A stretch of 64,000 bases of DNA, taken from NCBI RefSeq assembly GCF_014207935.1, contig NZ_JACHLL010000002.1, positions 429,865 to 493,864 on the forward strand, read 5' to 3'. Under the pieces are notes generated by a model. It searched no databases, had not been told where the DNA came from, and saw nothing but the letters and a program-made list of their open reading frames with translations. Position 1 is the first letter of the stretch, and every line of letters begins with the position of its first letter. Shown one piece after another: positions 26,091 through 35,015 of this stretch. The position numbers were made by a program, and so were the translations under genes. The DNA comes from Pseudomonas fluvialis (GTDB lineage Bacteria; Pseudomonadota; Gammaproteobacteria; Pseudomonadales; Pseudomonadaceae).

Positions 26091-27182
26091 TCAGGTCCCG
26101 GATTTGAACCGGCTGAATGCCCGCGTCAGCGCCCGGTTGAACGCCTTGCCATTGTCATTCTTGGTGTAGAGCGTGGCCCGCACCTCGGCCGGCGGATAGG
26201 TGCCGGGGTCGGCCAGAATGGCAGGATCGACCGTCTTGTCCGCCGCCGGCACCGCGTTGGCATAAAACACCGTGTTGGTGATGGCCCCGATCACCTCGGG
26301 GGTCATCAGGTGATCCATCAGCGCCAGCGCCGCCTCAGGATGCGGCGCATCCTTGGGAATGACCATGGCATCGAACCAGATCAGCGCCCCTTCGCGCGGG
26401 ATGCTGTAGCTCAGCGAATAGGGCTTTCCGGCCTGCTGGGCCTGGCCGGCGGCGATGCCGACGTTGCCGTTCCACGACATCGCCAGGCAGGTGTCGCCGT
26501 TGGCCAGATCGGCGATGTTGCGGTCATTGTCGAAGTAGCGAATATGCGGCCGCACCTGAGCCAGGTGTGCCTCGACCTTTTTCAGGTCATCCAGGTTCTG
26601 CTTATTGATATCCAGCCCGAGGTAGCGGAAGGCAGCGGCAAACACCTCGTTGGGATCGTTGAGGTAGCTCACCCCGCAGTCGGCAAACTTCGCCACCACC
26701 TGTGGGTCGAGCAGCATGGCCCAACTGTCCACCGGTGCCTCGGGCATGCGCTTGGCGATGGCCTCCTGCTGATAGCCGAAGCCGGTGGTACCCCACAGGT
26801 AGATGCCGGCATAGCGGTTGCCCGGGTCGAAGGCCGCCATGTGCCTGGCAAACTCCTGCCCGATGCCGGCGAAGTGCTGCAGCGCGGCCTTGTCCAGCGG
26901 CTGCAGCGCACCGCTCTGAATGGCCCGCTGCAGATGCTGGCCGGCGGTCAGCACCAGGTCGTAGCCGCTGCGGCCGGTGAGCAGCTTGGTTTCCACCGTT
27001 TCCAGCGAGTCGAAGTGATCGACCACCACCTTGATGCCGGTCTTCTGCTCGAAGGACGACAGGGTGTCCGGCGCCAGGTACTCGTTCCAGATATAGAGGT
27101 TGACCTGTCTGGCGGGCTCGGCCGCCTGCGCACACGCGCAGACGGACAACGCCAGGGCCAGCCATGAGGCGGGCAGTTTCAT
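26091..27182 (-). CDS. Polyamine ABC transporter periplasmic binding protein, PotF/SpuD-like
   Basis: A 363-residue exported protein (signal peptide about 1-20, MKLPASWLALALSVCACA, cleavage after AQA). It has the PotF/SpuD family start VNLYIWNEYLAPDTLSSFEQKTGIKV, SGYDLVL, the YLWGTTGFGYQ loop, DNDRNIADLANGDTCLAMSWNG and IPREGALIWFDAMVIPKDAPH. A polyamine ligand is family inference. The agmatine deiminase gene starts the same transcript nine bases upstream, which suggests that agmatine or putrescine is bound, but no permease or ATPase gene is adjacent. Confidence 0.9.
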   Translation of the reverse strand: MKLPASWLALALSVCACAQAAEPARQVNLYIWNEYLAPDTLSSFEQKTGIKVVVDHFDSLETVETKLLTGRSGYDLVLTAGQHLQRAIQSGALQPLDKAALQHFAGIGQEFARHMAAFDPGNRYAGIYLWGTTGFGYQQEAIAKRMPEAPVDSWAMLLDPQVVAKFADCGVSYLNDPNEVFAAAFRYLGLDINKQNLDDLKKVEAHLAQVRPHIRYFDNDRNIADLANGDTCLAMSWNGNVGIAAGQAQQAGKPYSLSYSIPREGALIWFDAMVIPKDAPHPEAALALMDHLMTPEVIGAITNTVFYANAVPAADKTVDPAILADPGTYPPAEVRATLYTKNDNGKAFNRALTRAFSRFKSGT

Positions 27183-27191
27183 GGTGGCCTC

Positions 27192-28301
27192 CTAGCGCTT
27201 GGGCGCGGCGTATTGCGGCGAGGTGATGCAGGCGACGTTACCGCCACCGAGCAGGATCTCGCGCGAATTCTGGATGCCGAGAATGCGGTGCTGGGGGAAC
27301 AGCTCGGCCAGGGTCGCCTGGGCGATGCGGTCATTCGGATCGTTGAACAGCGGCACGACGATGGCCGAGTTGCCGGCGTAGTAGTTGATGTAGGACGCGC
27401 AGATCTGCGTGCCGGCCTGACGGGTGTGGGTGGCGTCATCCTGGTCCAGGCCCTCGGCTTCTTCCGCCGTCCACTCCAGCACGCGCGGCTGCGGCAGCTT
27501 GTGAATCTCCAGCTCGCGGCCCTGGGCATCGCGGGTGCTGCGCAGGATGTCGTAGGCCTCCTGGTAGATTTCCCACTGCGGGTCGCTGCGGTCGTCGGTC
27601 CACTGCATCACCACCACACCAGGGCGGACGAAGCAGGCCAGGTCGTCGATATGGCCGTCGGTTTCATCGAACTTGCAGCCGCGCGGCAGCCAGATCACCT
27701 GCTCGGCGCCCAGGTAGTCCGAAAGGCGCCGGGTCATCTCATCCTTGCCCAGGTGGGCGTTGCGGTTGCGGTTGAGCAGACACTGCTCGGTGGTCAGCAG
27801 GGTGCCCTGGCCGTCGCTCTGGATGCCGCCCATCTCGGCGATGAAGGGGGTGCGGTAGCGGTCGAAGCCCTCGATCTCGAGGATCTTCTGGGCGATCTGA
27901 TCGTCCTTGTCCCAAGGGTAATAGAGACCGCCATCGAGGCCGCCGTAGGCGTTGAACTCGAAGTCCACGCCACGCACCTCGCCGGTCGCGTCGTTGAGCA
28001 GAAAGGCCGGGCCGCTGTCGCGGAACCAGGTGTCGTTGCAGGTCATTTCCACCACCCGCACATGGCCCGGCAACTGGCGGCGGGCATTGGCGTACTGCGC
28101 CGCCGAGGCGCAGACGGTGACCGGCTCGCTGCTGGCGATGGCGGTGACAATTTCGACCCAGACCTTCTGCGCCGGTTTGCCGCCGTTGCGCCACACGTCC
28201 GGGCGCTCCGGCCAGCCGAGCCAGCAGCGGGATTTGGGTTCGAATTCGCCGGGCAGGCGGAAGCCGTCGGCTTTGGGGAGGGAAGTCAGGGTACGGGCCA
28301 T
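27192..28301 (-). CDS. aguA: Agmatine deiminase
   Basis: Hydrolyses agmatine to N-carbamoylputrescine and ammonia, the first step of the arginine decarboxylase route to putrescine. It has 369 residues, as expected. The guanidino-modifying fold shows in WLGWPERPDVWRNGG, DTWFRDSGPAF, EMGGIQSDGQGT, HIDDLACF and the catalytic Cys in GGGNVACITSPQ near the C terminus. The ATG at 28301 matches the family N terminus (MARTLTSLPKADGF); the frame stays open 22 codons further. aguB is not in this window. The gene leads a polyamine-binding protein gene and follows a LysR regulator gene on the same strand. Confidence 0.95.
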   Translation of the reverse strand: MARTLTSLPKADGFRLPGEFEPKSRCWLGWPERPDVWRNGGKPAQKVWVEIVTAIASSEPVTVCASAAQYANARRQLPGHVRVVEMTCNDTWFRDSGPAFLLNDATGEVRGVDFEFNAYGGLDGGLYYPWDKDDQIAQKILEIEGFDRYRTPFIAEMGGIQSDGQGTLLTTEQCLLNRNRNAHLGKDEMTRRLSDYLGAEQVIWLPRGCKFDETDGHIDDLACFVRPGVVVMQWTDDRSDPQWEIYQEAYDILRSTRDAQGRELEIHKLPQPRVLEWTAEEAEGLDQDDATHTRQAGTQICASYINYYAGNSAIVVPLFNDPNDRIAQATLAELFPQHRILGIQNSREILLGGGNVACITSPQYAAPKR

Positions 28302-28398
28302 TGCAGGGGACTCATCGGTGGCGGTTGGATGAGCCGACAGTACCCGCGCCAGAGCGTCCGCGACCAATGACCATTATCGCGGAACCATTGAATTCAAT

Positions 28399-29286
28399 TC
28401 ACAGATCAACCAACTGATCAGTGAACCATTCAATGAACTGCGCCACCGCCGGTTTGTCCAGCCGCAGGCGTTCGCAGACCAGCGCGTACTGCCCGAGCGA
28501 CGCCACCTGCGCAGCGAACGGCCGCACCAGACGGCCGCTGGCCAGGTCCTCGGCGCTGGTCAGGTTGTCGCCGATGGCCACGCCCTGCCCGCGCGCGGCG
28601 GCCTCCATGGTCAGCCCGGCATGGCCCAGGTACAGATGGCGCACCGGCTGGATGTCGCCGGCATGGGTAGTCAGCCAGGCGGTCCAGGTCTTGCCGTCCT
28701 GGTCGTCGTGCAGCAGGCAATGGCGGGCCAGATCGCGCGGGTGTTTGAGCGGCTGCTGGTTGAACAGCCCCGGGCTGCACACCGGGAAGAACTGCAGGGT
28801 TGGCAGCGGCCGCACGAAGTAGGCGCTGGCATCCTCGGGGCCGGTGCCGTAGGTGATCGCCAGGTCGATCTCGGCCCCCGGCAGCGCCGCTTCCAACGGC
28901 TGCTCATGCAGGTGCAGGGTGATCTGCGGGTGACGCTCGGTGAAGTCGGCCAGCCGGCCGATCAGCCATTTCTGCGCCAGCTCCACCGTCACCGCAATGC
29001 GCAGCTGCGCCTGGGAACCGGGGTCGCGCAGCTCGTCGCAAGCCTCTCCGATCAGCTCGAAGGCCTGCTGCAGGCTGCGCAGCAGGCGCCGCGCGGCCGG
29101 CGTCGGGCGCACCTGCCGCCCCTCCCGTTCGAACAGCGGCGTACCGAGCTGCTCCTCCAGCTGGCGGATCTGGTGGCTGACCGCACTGTCGGTCACACAG
29201 AGCTCGGCCGCCGCACGGCCGAAATGGGCATGGCGGGCGGCGGCCTCGAAGGTGCGCAGGGCGGTAAGCGAAGGCAGACGGCGCAT
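28399..29286 (-). CDS. LysR-family transcriptional regulator, GcvA-like
   Basis: A 295-residue regulator. The N-terminal winged helix begins MRRLPSLTALRTFEAAARH with recognition helix CVTDSAVSHQIRQLEEQLG, typical of the GcvA/AmpR subgroup, followed by the two-lobed effector domain (LRIAVTVELAQKWLIGRL onwards). The ATG at 29286 has GGAG upstream, and an in-frame extension to 29379 lacks family sequence. It lies 98 bases upstream of aguA on the same strand, so control of the agmatine/polyamine genes is plausible. It diverges from metR. Confidence 0.9.
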   Translation of the reverse strand: MRRLPSLTALRTFEAAARHAHFGRAAAELCVTDSAVSHQIRQLEEQLGTPLFEREGRQVRPTPAARRLLRSLQQAFELIGEACDELRDPGSQAQLRIAVTVELAQKWLIGRLADFTERHPQITLHLHEQPLEAALPGAEIDLAITYGTGPEDASAYFVRPLPTLQFFPVCSPGLFNQQPLKHPRDLARHCLLHDDQDGKTWTAWLTTHAGDIQPVRHLYLGHAGLTMEAAARGQGVAIGDNLTSAEDLASGRLVRPFAAQVASLGQYALVCERLRLDKPAVAQFIEWFTDQLVDL

Positions 29287-29365
29287 GGACGACTCCGGAA
29301 ACGGACAGGCCCGCATGCTGGCCCAGAGCAGGGCTTCGGGCAAGCGCTCGACAGCCCGGCCATCT

Positions 29366-29378
29366 TGAAGGAAACTCA
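29366..29378. promoter_or_regulatory. Candidate MetR autoregulatory site
   Basis: TGAAGGAAACTCA matches TGAA-N5-TTCA except for one base, 45-57 bases upstream of the metR start, and resembles the motif upstream of metE (26013-26025). Confidence 0.45.
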
Positions 29379-29422
29379 CCTCAATCGCGAAAAGCCATAA
29401 GTTTTACTCACCGAGGCCTGAC

Positions 29423-30343
29423 ATGCTCGAACTGCGCCATCTGAAAACCCTGCACGCTCTGCGCGAGGCCGACAGCCTGGTGGAAGCCGCCGAGCGCCTG
29501 CACCTGACCCAGTCGGCGCTGTCGCACCAGTTCAAGGAGCTGGAGAGCCAGCTGGGCCTTTCGCTGTTCATCCGCAAGACCAAGCCGGTGCGCTTCACCA
29601 GCGCCGGCCTGCGCCTGCTGCAACTGGCCGACAGCCTGCTGCCCCAGCTGCGCGCCGCCGAACGCGACCTGGCCCGGCTGGCCGGTGGAACGGCCGGGCG
29701 ACTGCACATGGCCATCGAGTGCCACAGCTGTTTCCAGTGGCTGATGCCGACCATCGACCAGTTCCGCGATGCCTGGCCGGAGGTGGAGCTGGATCTGGCC
29801 TCGGGCTTCTCCTTCGCTCCGCTGCCGGCGCTGGCCCGCGGCGACCTGGATCTGGTGGTCACCTCCGACCCGGTGGACATGCCCGGCATCACCTACGTGC
29901 CCCTGTTCACCTACGAGGCCATGCTGGCGGTGGCCAATCAGCACCCGCTGGCCAGCAAGCCCTACGTGGTGCCGGAAGACCTGGCGCGGGAAATCCTCAT
30001 CACCTACCCGGTGGAGCGCGACCGGCTGGATATCTTCACCCGCTTCCTTGAGCCGGCCGACGTCGAACCGGCACAGGTGCGCACCTCGGAACTGACAGTG
30101 ATGATGATGCAGCTGGTGGCCAGCGGCCGGGGCGTCTGCGGCCTGCCCAACTGGGCGCTGCATGAGTACAGCTCGCGCGGCTACGTGACCGCCAAACGTC
30201 TCGGCGACAAGGGCCTGTTCGCCACCCTGTATGCCGGCATCCGCGCCGACATGCTCGACGCGCCGTTCATGCGCGACTTCCTGCTCACCGCCAAGGACAC
30301 CTCGTTCGCCACCCTCGAAGGCGTCAGCGCCGCGCGCAGCTGA
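29423..30343 (+). CDS. metR: LysR-family regulator of methionine synthesis
   Basis: A 306-residue LysR-type activator that responds to homocysteine and controls metE and related genes. The match to MetR is close: MLELRHLKTLHALREADSL, LTQSALSHQFKELE as recognition helix, the diagnostic AIECHSCFQWLMPTIDQF, DLASGFSF, ALARGDLDLVVTSDP and YPVERDRLDIFTRFLEPA. It is transcribed away from the LysR/aguA group, and metE lies on the other side of those genes. The DUF2971-like gene follows 23 bases downstream. Confidence 0.93.
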   Translation: MLELRHLKTLHALREADSLVEAAERLHLTQSALSHQFKELESQLGLSLFIRKTKPVRFTSAGLRLLQLADSLLPQLRAAERDLARLAGGTAGRLHMAIECHSCFQWLMPTIDQFRDAWPEVELDLASGFSFAPLPALARGDLDLVVTSDPVDMPGITYVPLFTYEAMLAVANQHPLASKPYVVPEDLAREILITYPVERDRLDIFTRFLEPADVEPAQVRTSELTVMMMQLVASGRGVCGLPNWALHEYSSRGYVTAKRLGDKGLFATLYAGIRADMLDAPFMRDFLLTAKDTSFATLEGVSAARS

Positions 30344-30366
30344 GCCTTTCCCTGCAAGGATGCAGC

Positions 30367-31125
30367 ATGAAAGCATTGCAAGACCCGCATCTGGAAACTC
30401 CCCACGGCAACGCGGCCGTCTGGCGCTACATGGCGCAGTGGAAGCTGGAGAAACTGCTGCAGGACCGCGCCCTGTTCTTCCCCAACGCCAGCCGCCTGTC
30501 CGATCAGTACGAAGTGTCGATTCCGGCCAGCACGCTCAAGGCCAAGCGCGATGAACTGGCCGCCAGCGGCCTGCAGGGGCAGAGTCTGGAGGCCGCACTG
30601 GCGGCCTTTCACTGGGAGTGCAACCCGCTCAAGGAGCAGGTGCTGGTCAATTGCTGGTCGCTCAGCGCCCACGAATCCTACGCATTGTGGAAGATCTACC
30701 TGGGCGGCGAGCGCAACGGCGTGGCCATCCGCAGTACGGTCAGCAGCCTGCGCCGCGCCCTGCTGCAGGGTGACGATGACTACCCGCAGGATTTCTACCT
30801 GGCCAAGGTGCAATACCGGCGGCATCTGACTGTGGCGCAGACGGAACGCCTGGCGGTGATCACCACCAAGAAGCCGTTCTACGATTTCGAAAAGGAACTG
30901 CGCCTGTTCATCCTCGATGGCCAGGACAATCGCCCCAAAGGCCAGCATGCCCCCTTCGATGCCAGTCAGGGGCGCAACGTGCGGATCGACCTGCCGCTGC
31001 TGATCCAGCAGGTCTATGTCTCACCTTTCGCCGACCCCGGCTATGCCGAACAGGTCAGCCAGCGACTGCATGAGGCAGGGCTCAACCCACTACTGCTGCG
31101 CCAGTCGGAAATTCGGGATCGCTGA
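30367..31125 (+). CDS. DUF2971-like protein
   Basis: A 252-residue protein resembling the DUF2971 family, seen in WRYMAQWKLEKLLQDRALFFPNASRLSDQYE and NCWSLSAHESYALWKIYLGGERNGVAIRSTV. Family members are cytoplasmic and of unknown function, sometimes linked to toxin or defence modules; none of those signs is present here. An AAGGA lies upstream of the ATG, and the gene follows metR closely, so it may share its transcript. It meets the convergent small membrane-protein gene without a spare base. Confidence 0.75.
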   Translation: MKALQDPHLETPHGNAAVWRYMAQWKLEKLLQDRALFFPNASRLSDQYEVSIPASTLKAKRDELAASGLQGQSLEAALAAFHWECNPLKEQVLVNCWSLSAHESYALWKIYLGGERNGVAIRSTVSSLRRALLQGDDDYPQDFYLAKVQYRRHLTVAQTERLAVITTKKPFYDFEKELRLFILDGQDNRPKGQHAPFDASQGRNVRIDLPLLIQQVYVSPFADPGYAEQVSQRLHEAGLNPLLLRQSEIRDR

Positions 31126-31482
31126 TCAGGCTTTGCGCACCAGGCGCAGGCCCGACAGCACCACGGCAAAGACCGCCAGGCTGGCGCTGTACAGCACCAG
31201 TGCCGGCAAGGCGAGAAACAGGCCGAGCACAGCCAGCCACCAGCCAGCTGCGCGCGGCAGGAAGAAGGCAAGAAGGGAGGCCAGCAGCGCCGCGCCGGCA
31301 ATCACCCGGAAGTGAATCAGCAGGCCCAGCGCAGCCCGCACCTCGCACTGCCAGAGCCCGGCCTGCTCCACGCACAGCCCGACCCATTTGGCATCCTCCA
31401 TCAGGGCAAAGCGCACGCCATAGCTGGCGGCCAGCCACAGTGGCACGAGGAGCAGAAGGATCAGAGCGGAACGGCGGGTCAT
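31126..31482 (-). CDS. Small integral membrane protein of unknown function
   Basis: A 118-residue protein not recognised by family. There are three likely hydrophobic segments: LILLLLVPLWLAASYGVRFAL near the N terminus, VIAGAALLASLLAFFLP, and WLAVLGLFLALPALVLYSASLAVFAVVL. A two-cysteine loop (GLCVEQAGLWQCEV) sits between the first two and may form a periplasmic disulfide. The ATG at 31482 has CGGAG upstream; the frame is open further but without gene-like sequence. Confidence 0.7.
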   Translation of the reverse strand: MTRRSALILLLLVPLWLAASYGVRFALMEDAKWVGLCVEQAGLWQCEVRAALGLLIHFRVIAGAALLASLLAFFLPRAAGWWLAVLGLFLALPALVLYSASLAVFAVVLSGLRLVRKA

Positions 31483-31643
31483 GCGATAACTCCGGGGGTG
31501 GCGGGGCGGTATGCAACGGGCGCCAAGGATACCGGGCGACCACGCCACTGCAAACCGCAGACATGCGTTAAACCCACCCTCCTCCCACTTGCGCCGGAAC
31601 ACCAGAGCAGGTTCACTGCGCCCTTCTATCACGGAGGATCACC

Positions 31644-32942
31644 ATGCCCCTTTACCTGCGCCTCGCAGCACTGGCTGTCACCAGCTGCCTGAGCCTGATG
31701 GCCGCAGCAGAAACTTCTGCGCCTGCCGCCTATGGTTTTCCCATCGACAATCCATTCGAAGCCACCATCGCCGGCACCCCGGCGGAGCTGCGCCCGGCGC
31801 TGCCCAGCGACGACGATATCGACCAGGGCGACTACAGCCTCAATCTGCTGCCCCAGCGCGAAGCCAAGCTGCCGTCCAACTTCTGGCCGGTCAAACGCCT
31901 GAGCTACCGCCTGGCCCGTCAGGCTGGCCCGGCGCCGCTGATCTTCATCATTGCCGGCACCGGCGGGCACTACAGCGGCGGCAAGATGGAGTTCCTCAAG
32001 CGCCTGTACTACGGCGCCGGCTACCACGTGGTGCAACTCTCCTCGCCGACCAGCTACGACTTCATGGCCGCCGCCTCGCGCCATGCCACGCCGGGCTTCA
32101 GCGTGGAGGATGCCAAGGACCTGTACCGCGCCATGGTCGCCATTCGCGAGCAGCAGGAGAGCCTGAAAATCACCGAGTTCTACCTGACCGGCTACAGCCT
32201 GGGCGGCCTCGACTCGGCCTTCGTCAGCCATCTCGACGAACAGGAGCGGGTGTTCAACTTCAAGCGCGTGCTGCTGATCAATCCACCGGTCAACCTGTAC
32301 ACCTCGGTGAGCAATCTGCAGTTGCTGGTGCAGAGTGAAGTGCCGGCCGTGCGCAACCAGGGCAGCTTCTTCGAATCGCTACTGGGCAAGCTCACCCACT
32401 ACTTCCAGGACAAGGGCCATATCCAGATGGATGACGCCCTGCTCTACGACTTCCAGGAATCGAAGGAACGCCTGTCCAACGAAGAAATGGCCATGCTGAT
32501 CGGCTCGTCGTTCCGCTTCACCGCCTCGGACATCGCCTTCACCTCCGACCTGATCAACCAGCGCGGTTTCATCACCCCGCCGCACTACCCGCTCGACGAT
32601 GGCACCAACCTGACGCCCTTCTACAAGCGCGCCCTGCTCTGCGATTTCGACTGCTACATGACCGAGCAGCTGATCCCGTTCTGGCGTAAGAAATACGACG
32701 GTAGCGGCCTGCAGATGCTGATCCAGCAGACCAGCCTGTACGCCCTGGAAGACTACCTGCGCCAGTCACCGAAGATCGCCGTGATGCACAACGCCGACGA
32801 CCTGATCCTCGGCCCTGGCGACCTCGGTTTTCTCAAGCGCACCTTCGGCGAACGCCTGACCCTTTATCCGCGCGGCGGCCACTGCGGCAATATGGACTAC
32901 CGCGACAACAGCCAAGCAATGCTGGAGTTCTTCCGTGGCTAA
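31644..32942 (+). CDS. Exported alpha/beta hydrolase coupled to MlaA-like gene
   Basis: A 432-residue protein with a signal peptide (about 1-22, ending MAAAE). It has alpha/beta-hydrolase features: PLIFIIAGTGGHYSGGK as oxyanion strand, the nucleophile elbow LTGYSLGGLDSAF, VLLINPPVNLY, a possible acid in MHNADDLILGPGD and a His in PRGGHCGNMDY. From memory such genes are sometimes labelled serine/threonine kinase, but no kinase motif is present. Its stop overlaps the GTG start of the MlaA-like gene by eight bases, so the pair is translationally coupled. A role in outer-membrane lipid turnover is inferred from that neighbour. Confidence 0.8.
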   Translation: MPLYLRLAALAVTSCLSLMAAAETSAPAAYGFPIDNPFEATIAGTPAELRPALPSDDDIDQGDYSLNLLPQREAKLPSNFWPVKRLSYRLARQAGPAPLIFIIAGTGGHYSGGKMEFLKRLYYGAGYHVVQLSSPTSYDFMAAASRHATPGFSVEDAKDLYRAMVAIREQQESLKITEFYLTGYSLGGLDSAFVSHLDEQERVFNFKRVLLINPPVNLYTSVSNLQLLVQSEVPAVRNQGSFFESLLGKLTHYFQDKGHIQMDDALLYDFQESKERLSNEEMAMLIGSSFRFTASDIAFTSDLINQRGFITPPHYPLDDGTNLTPFYKRALLCDFDCYMTEQLIPFWRKKYDGSGLQMLIQQTSLYALEDYLRQSPKIAVMHNADDLILGPGDLGFLKRTFGERLTLYPRGGHCGNMDYRDNSQAMLEFFRG

Positions 32943-33699
32943 GTACCTTTTCCTCGCCCTGCTCCTGACCGCACCGCTGGCCCAGGCCGAACATGGCGCC
33001 GACGCAGACGGCTACACCCGTCCGCTGGAGCACCTGAAGATCAATCCGGCGCTGGACCAGCGCGAGTTCGAACGCTCGACCCTCGACGCTCTGGATATCT
33101 ACGACCCCTGGGAATCGTGGAACCGGCGCGTTTACCACTTCAACTACCGCGCCGATCAGTGGGTCATGCTGCCGGTGGTGCGCGGCTACGAGAAAGTCAC
33201 TCCGGGCCTTGTACGAACTGGCGTGAGCAACTTCTTCAGCAACCTCGGCGACGTCCCCAACCTGCTCAACAGCCTGTTGCAGCTCAAGGGCAAGCGTTCG
33301 ATGGAGATCACCGGTCGCCTGCTGTTCAACACCACGATCGGTGTATTCGGTCTGTGGGACCCGGCCAGCCGCATGGGCCTGGACAAGCAGAGTGAGGATT
33401 TCGGCCAGACCCTGGGCTTCTACGGCATGCCGGACGGCCCGTTCGTCATGCTGCCGCTACTGGGCCCGTCCAACCTGCGCGACACCGGCGGTCTGGTGGT
33501 GGATTTCGCCGCCGAGAGTCAGGTGAATTTTCTCAATGTGGCCGAGGTCAGCAGCGATCACCCGGAAATCACCCTGCTGCGCGCTATCGACAAGCGCTAC
33601 AGCACACCGCTGCGTTACGGCCAGCTGAACAGCCCGTTCGAGTATGTGAAGCTGCGCTACGTCTACAGCAAGGCACGAGACCTGCAGATCGCCGAATGA
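32935..33699 (+). CDS. mlaA: MlaA/VacJ-family outer-membrane lipid-asymmetry protein, without lipobox
   Basis: A 254-residue member of the MlaA (VacJ) family, which removes mislocalised phospholipids from the outer leaflet. Family stretches: DIYDPWESWNRRVYHFNYRADQWVM, NFFSNLGDVPNLLNSLLQ, LLFNTTIGVFGLWDPASRMGL, DFGQTLGFYG and GPFVMLPLLGPSNLRD. The signal peptide is MAKYLFLALLLTAPLAQAEH with a signal-peptidase-I-type end and no Cys, so this copy is not a lipoprotein, unlike E. coli MlaA. The GTG start lies inside the upstream hydrolase gene. The rest of the mla system is not in this window. Confidence 0.92.
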   Translation: MAKYLFLALLLTAPLAQAEHGADADGYTRPLEHLKINPALDQREFERSTLDALDIYDPWESWNRRVYHFNYRADQWVMLPVVRGYEKVTPGLVRTGVSNFFSNLGDVPNLLNSLLQLKGKRSMEITGRLLFNTTIGVFGLWDPASRMGLDKQSEDFGQTLGFYGMPDGPFVMLPLLGPSNLRDTGGLVVDFAAESQVNFLNVAEVSSDHPEITLLRAIDKRYSTPLRYGQLNSPFEYVKLRYVYSKARDLQIAE

Positions 33700-33700
33700 C

Positions 33701-34966
33701 TCAGCGAGCGCCGGGGTTCATGGCCTCGGCAACATTCTGCAGCGGGCTCTCGGCCACCCGCGGCTCCACGCCCAGATTGATCACCGGCGCCGGCATCTGT
33801 TGCAGGCCGAGAAAACGGCAAAGCTCGTCTTTCTGCCCCATGGCATCCTGATAGCCCAGTTCGATCAGCTCGTTGCAATAACCCGGCTCGAACAGCAGGT
33901 AACTGAGCACCCCGGCACCACTCGCCCGCGTCGCCCCCGGCCCGCGCAGGAACAGGCGCAGGGCAGCCGGCAACTCCCGCCGATGGCGCGCGGCGATCTG
34001 ATCCAGCGGCCGGCTGGGCGAGATCACCAGCACATCCACTGGCTTGCTGCCCAGGCCCTTGCTGCGGGCATCCGGCGGCACCAGCCGCCCCAGATGGTTG
34101 ATGCGCTCCAGCAGTTCGATGTCGCTTTCCAGATTGTCGATGAAGGTGCTGTTGAGCATGTGCCCGCTGATCTGCGCCAGGGTCGGCGGTTTGCCGGTCT
34201 GGTTGCGCTGCGTCGTCTCGGCACTGGTCCGCGCGTTATTGCTCACCCCCACGACCAGCACACGGGTCGCACCCAGGTGCAACGCCGGGCTGATCGGCGC
34301 CGACTGGCGAACCGCACCATCGCCGAAATACTCGCGGTTGACCCGCACCGGCGGAAAAATCAGCGGAATGGCCGCGCTGGCCATCAGGTGCTCGATACCC
34401 AGACGGGTCGGCACCCCGACCCGACGATGGCGGAACCATGGGTCGATCGCCGCACGCCCCTGATAGAACGTCACCGCCTGGGCCGACTCGTAACCAAAGG
34501 CCGTCACTGCAACCGCCCGCAACCGCCGCCGCGCCACGGCCGCGGCAATTCCGGAGAAATCCAGCTCGCGGCTGAGCAGCTCGCGCAGCGGCGCGTTATC
34601 CAGCAGCGCCACCGGCACGTCGCCACCCAGGCCAAGCATGCTGTGACCGACGAAACGCGCGCTCTGCTGCAATACGCCGGCCCAGTCGCTGCGGTACACA
34701 TTGTGGGTGTGAAAGCCCTGCCAGACCTGGGTCAGGCGATGAATCGCCTCGGTGAAATGCAGGGCACCGCAGGCCAGGCCGACGGCATTGATGGCACCAG
34801 CCGAGGTACCGACGATGACAGGAAAGGGATTGTGCGCGGCATCCGGCAGCAGGTCGGCAATGGCTGCAAGCACGCCGACCTGATAGGCGGCGCGGGCACC
34901 ACCACCGGAGAGGATGAGGCCGGTTATGGAACGACCTTGGCTGGGGCTGTCTGTCACGTCGGGCAT
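33701..34966 (-). CDS. Patatin-like phospholipase
   Basis: A 421-residue patatin-family lipid acyl hydrolase. The oxyanion loop is GGGARAAYQVG (21-31), the nucleophile is Ser55 in GTSAG, and the dyad Asp is in EYFGDGAVRQS. There is no signal peptide, so it acts in the cytoplasm or at the inner membrane face unless exported otherwise. It ends one base from the convergent MlaA-like gene and lies upstream, on the opposite side, of a lipid A acyltransferase gene. The C-terminal ~100 residues are not recognised. Confidence 0.9.
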   Translation of the reverse strand: MPDVTDSPSQGRSITGLILSGGGARAAYQVGVLAAIADLLPDAAHNPFPVIVGTSAGAINAVGLACGALHFTEAIHRLTQVWQGFHTHNVYRSDWAGVLQQSARFVGHSMLGLGGDVPVALLDNAPLRELLSRELDFSGIAAAVARRRLRAVAVTAFGYESAQAVTFYQGRAAIDPWFRHRRVGVPTRLGIEHLMASAAIPLIFPPVRVNREYFGDGAVRQSAPISPALHLGATRVLVVGVSNNARTSAETTQRNQTGKPPTLAQISGHMLNSTFIDNLESDIELLERINHLGRLVPPDARSKGLGSKPVDVLVISPSRPLDQIAARHRRELPAALRLFLRGPGATRASGAGVLSYLLFEPGYCNELIELGYQDAMGQKDELCRFLGLQQMPAPVINLGVEPRVAESPLQNVAEAMNPGAR

Positions 34967-35015
34967 TTCCTTGTGCTATGCCGCGAGTATAGCCAAGCCC
35001 CCTGGCGTCGCCGTC

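Noticed and set aside
31644..32942. Serine/threonine protein kinase label for this gene
   Set aside because: The sequence has no kinase glycine loop, HRD or DFG motif; it has a signal peptide and a GYSLGG nucleophile elbow of the alpha/beta-hydrolase fold.
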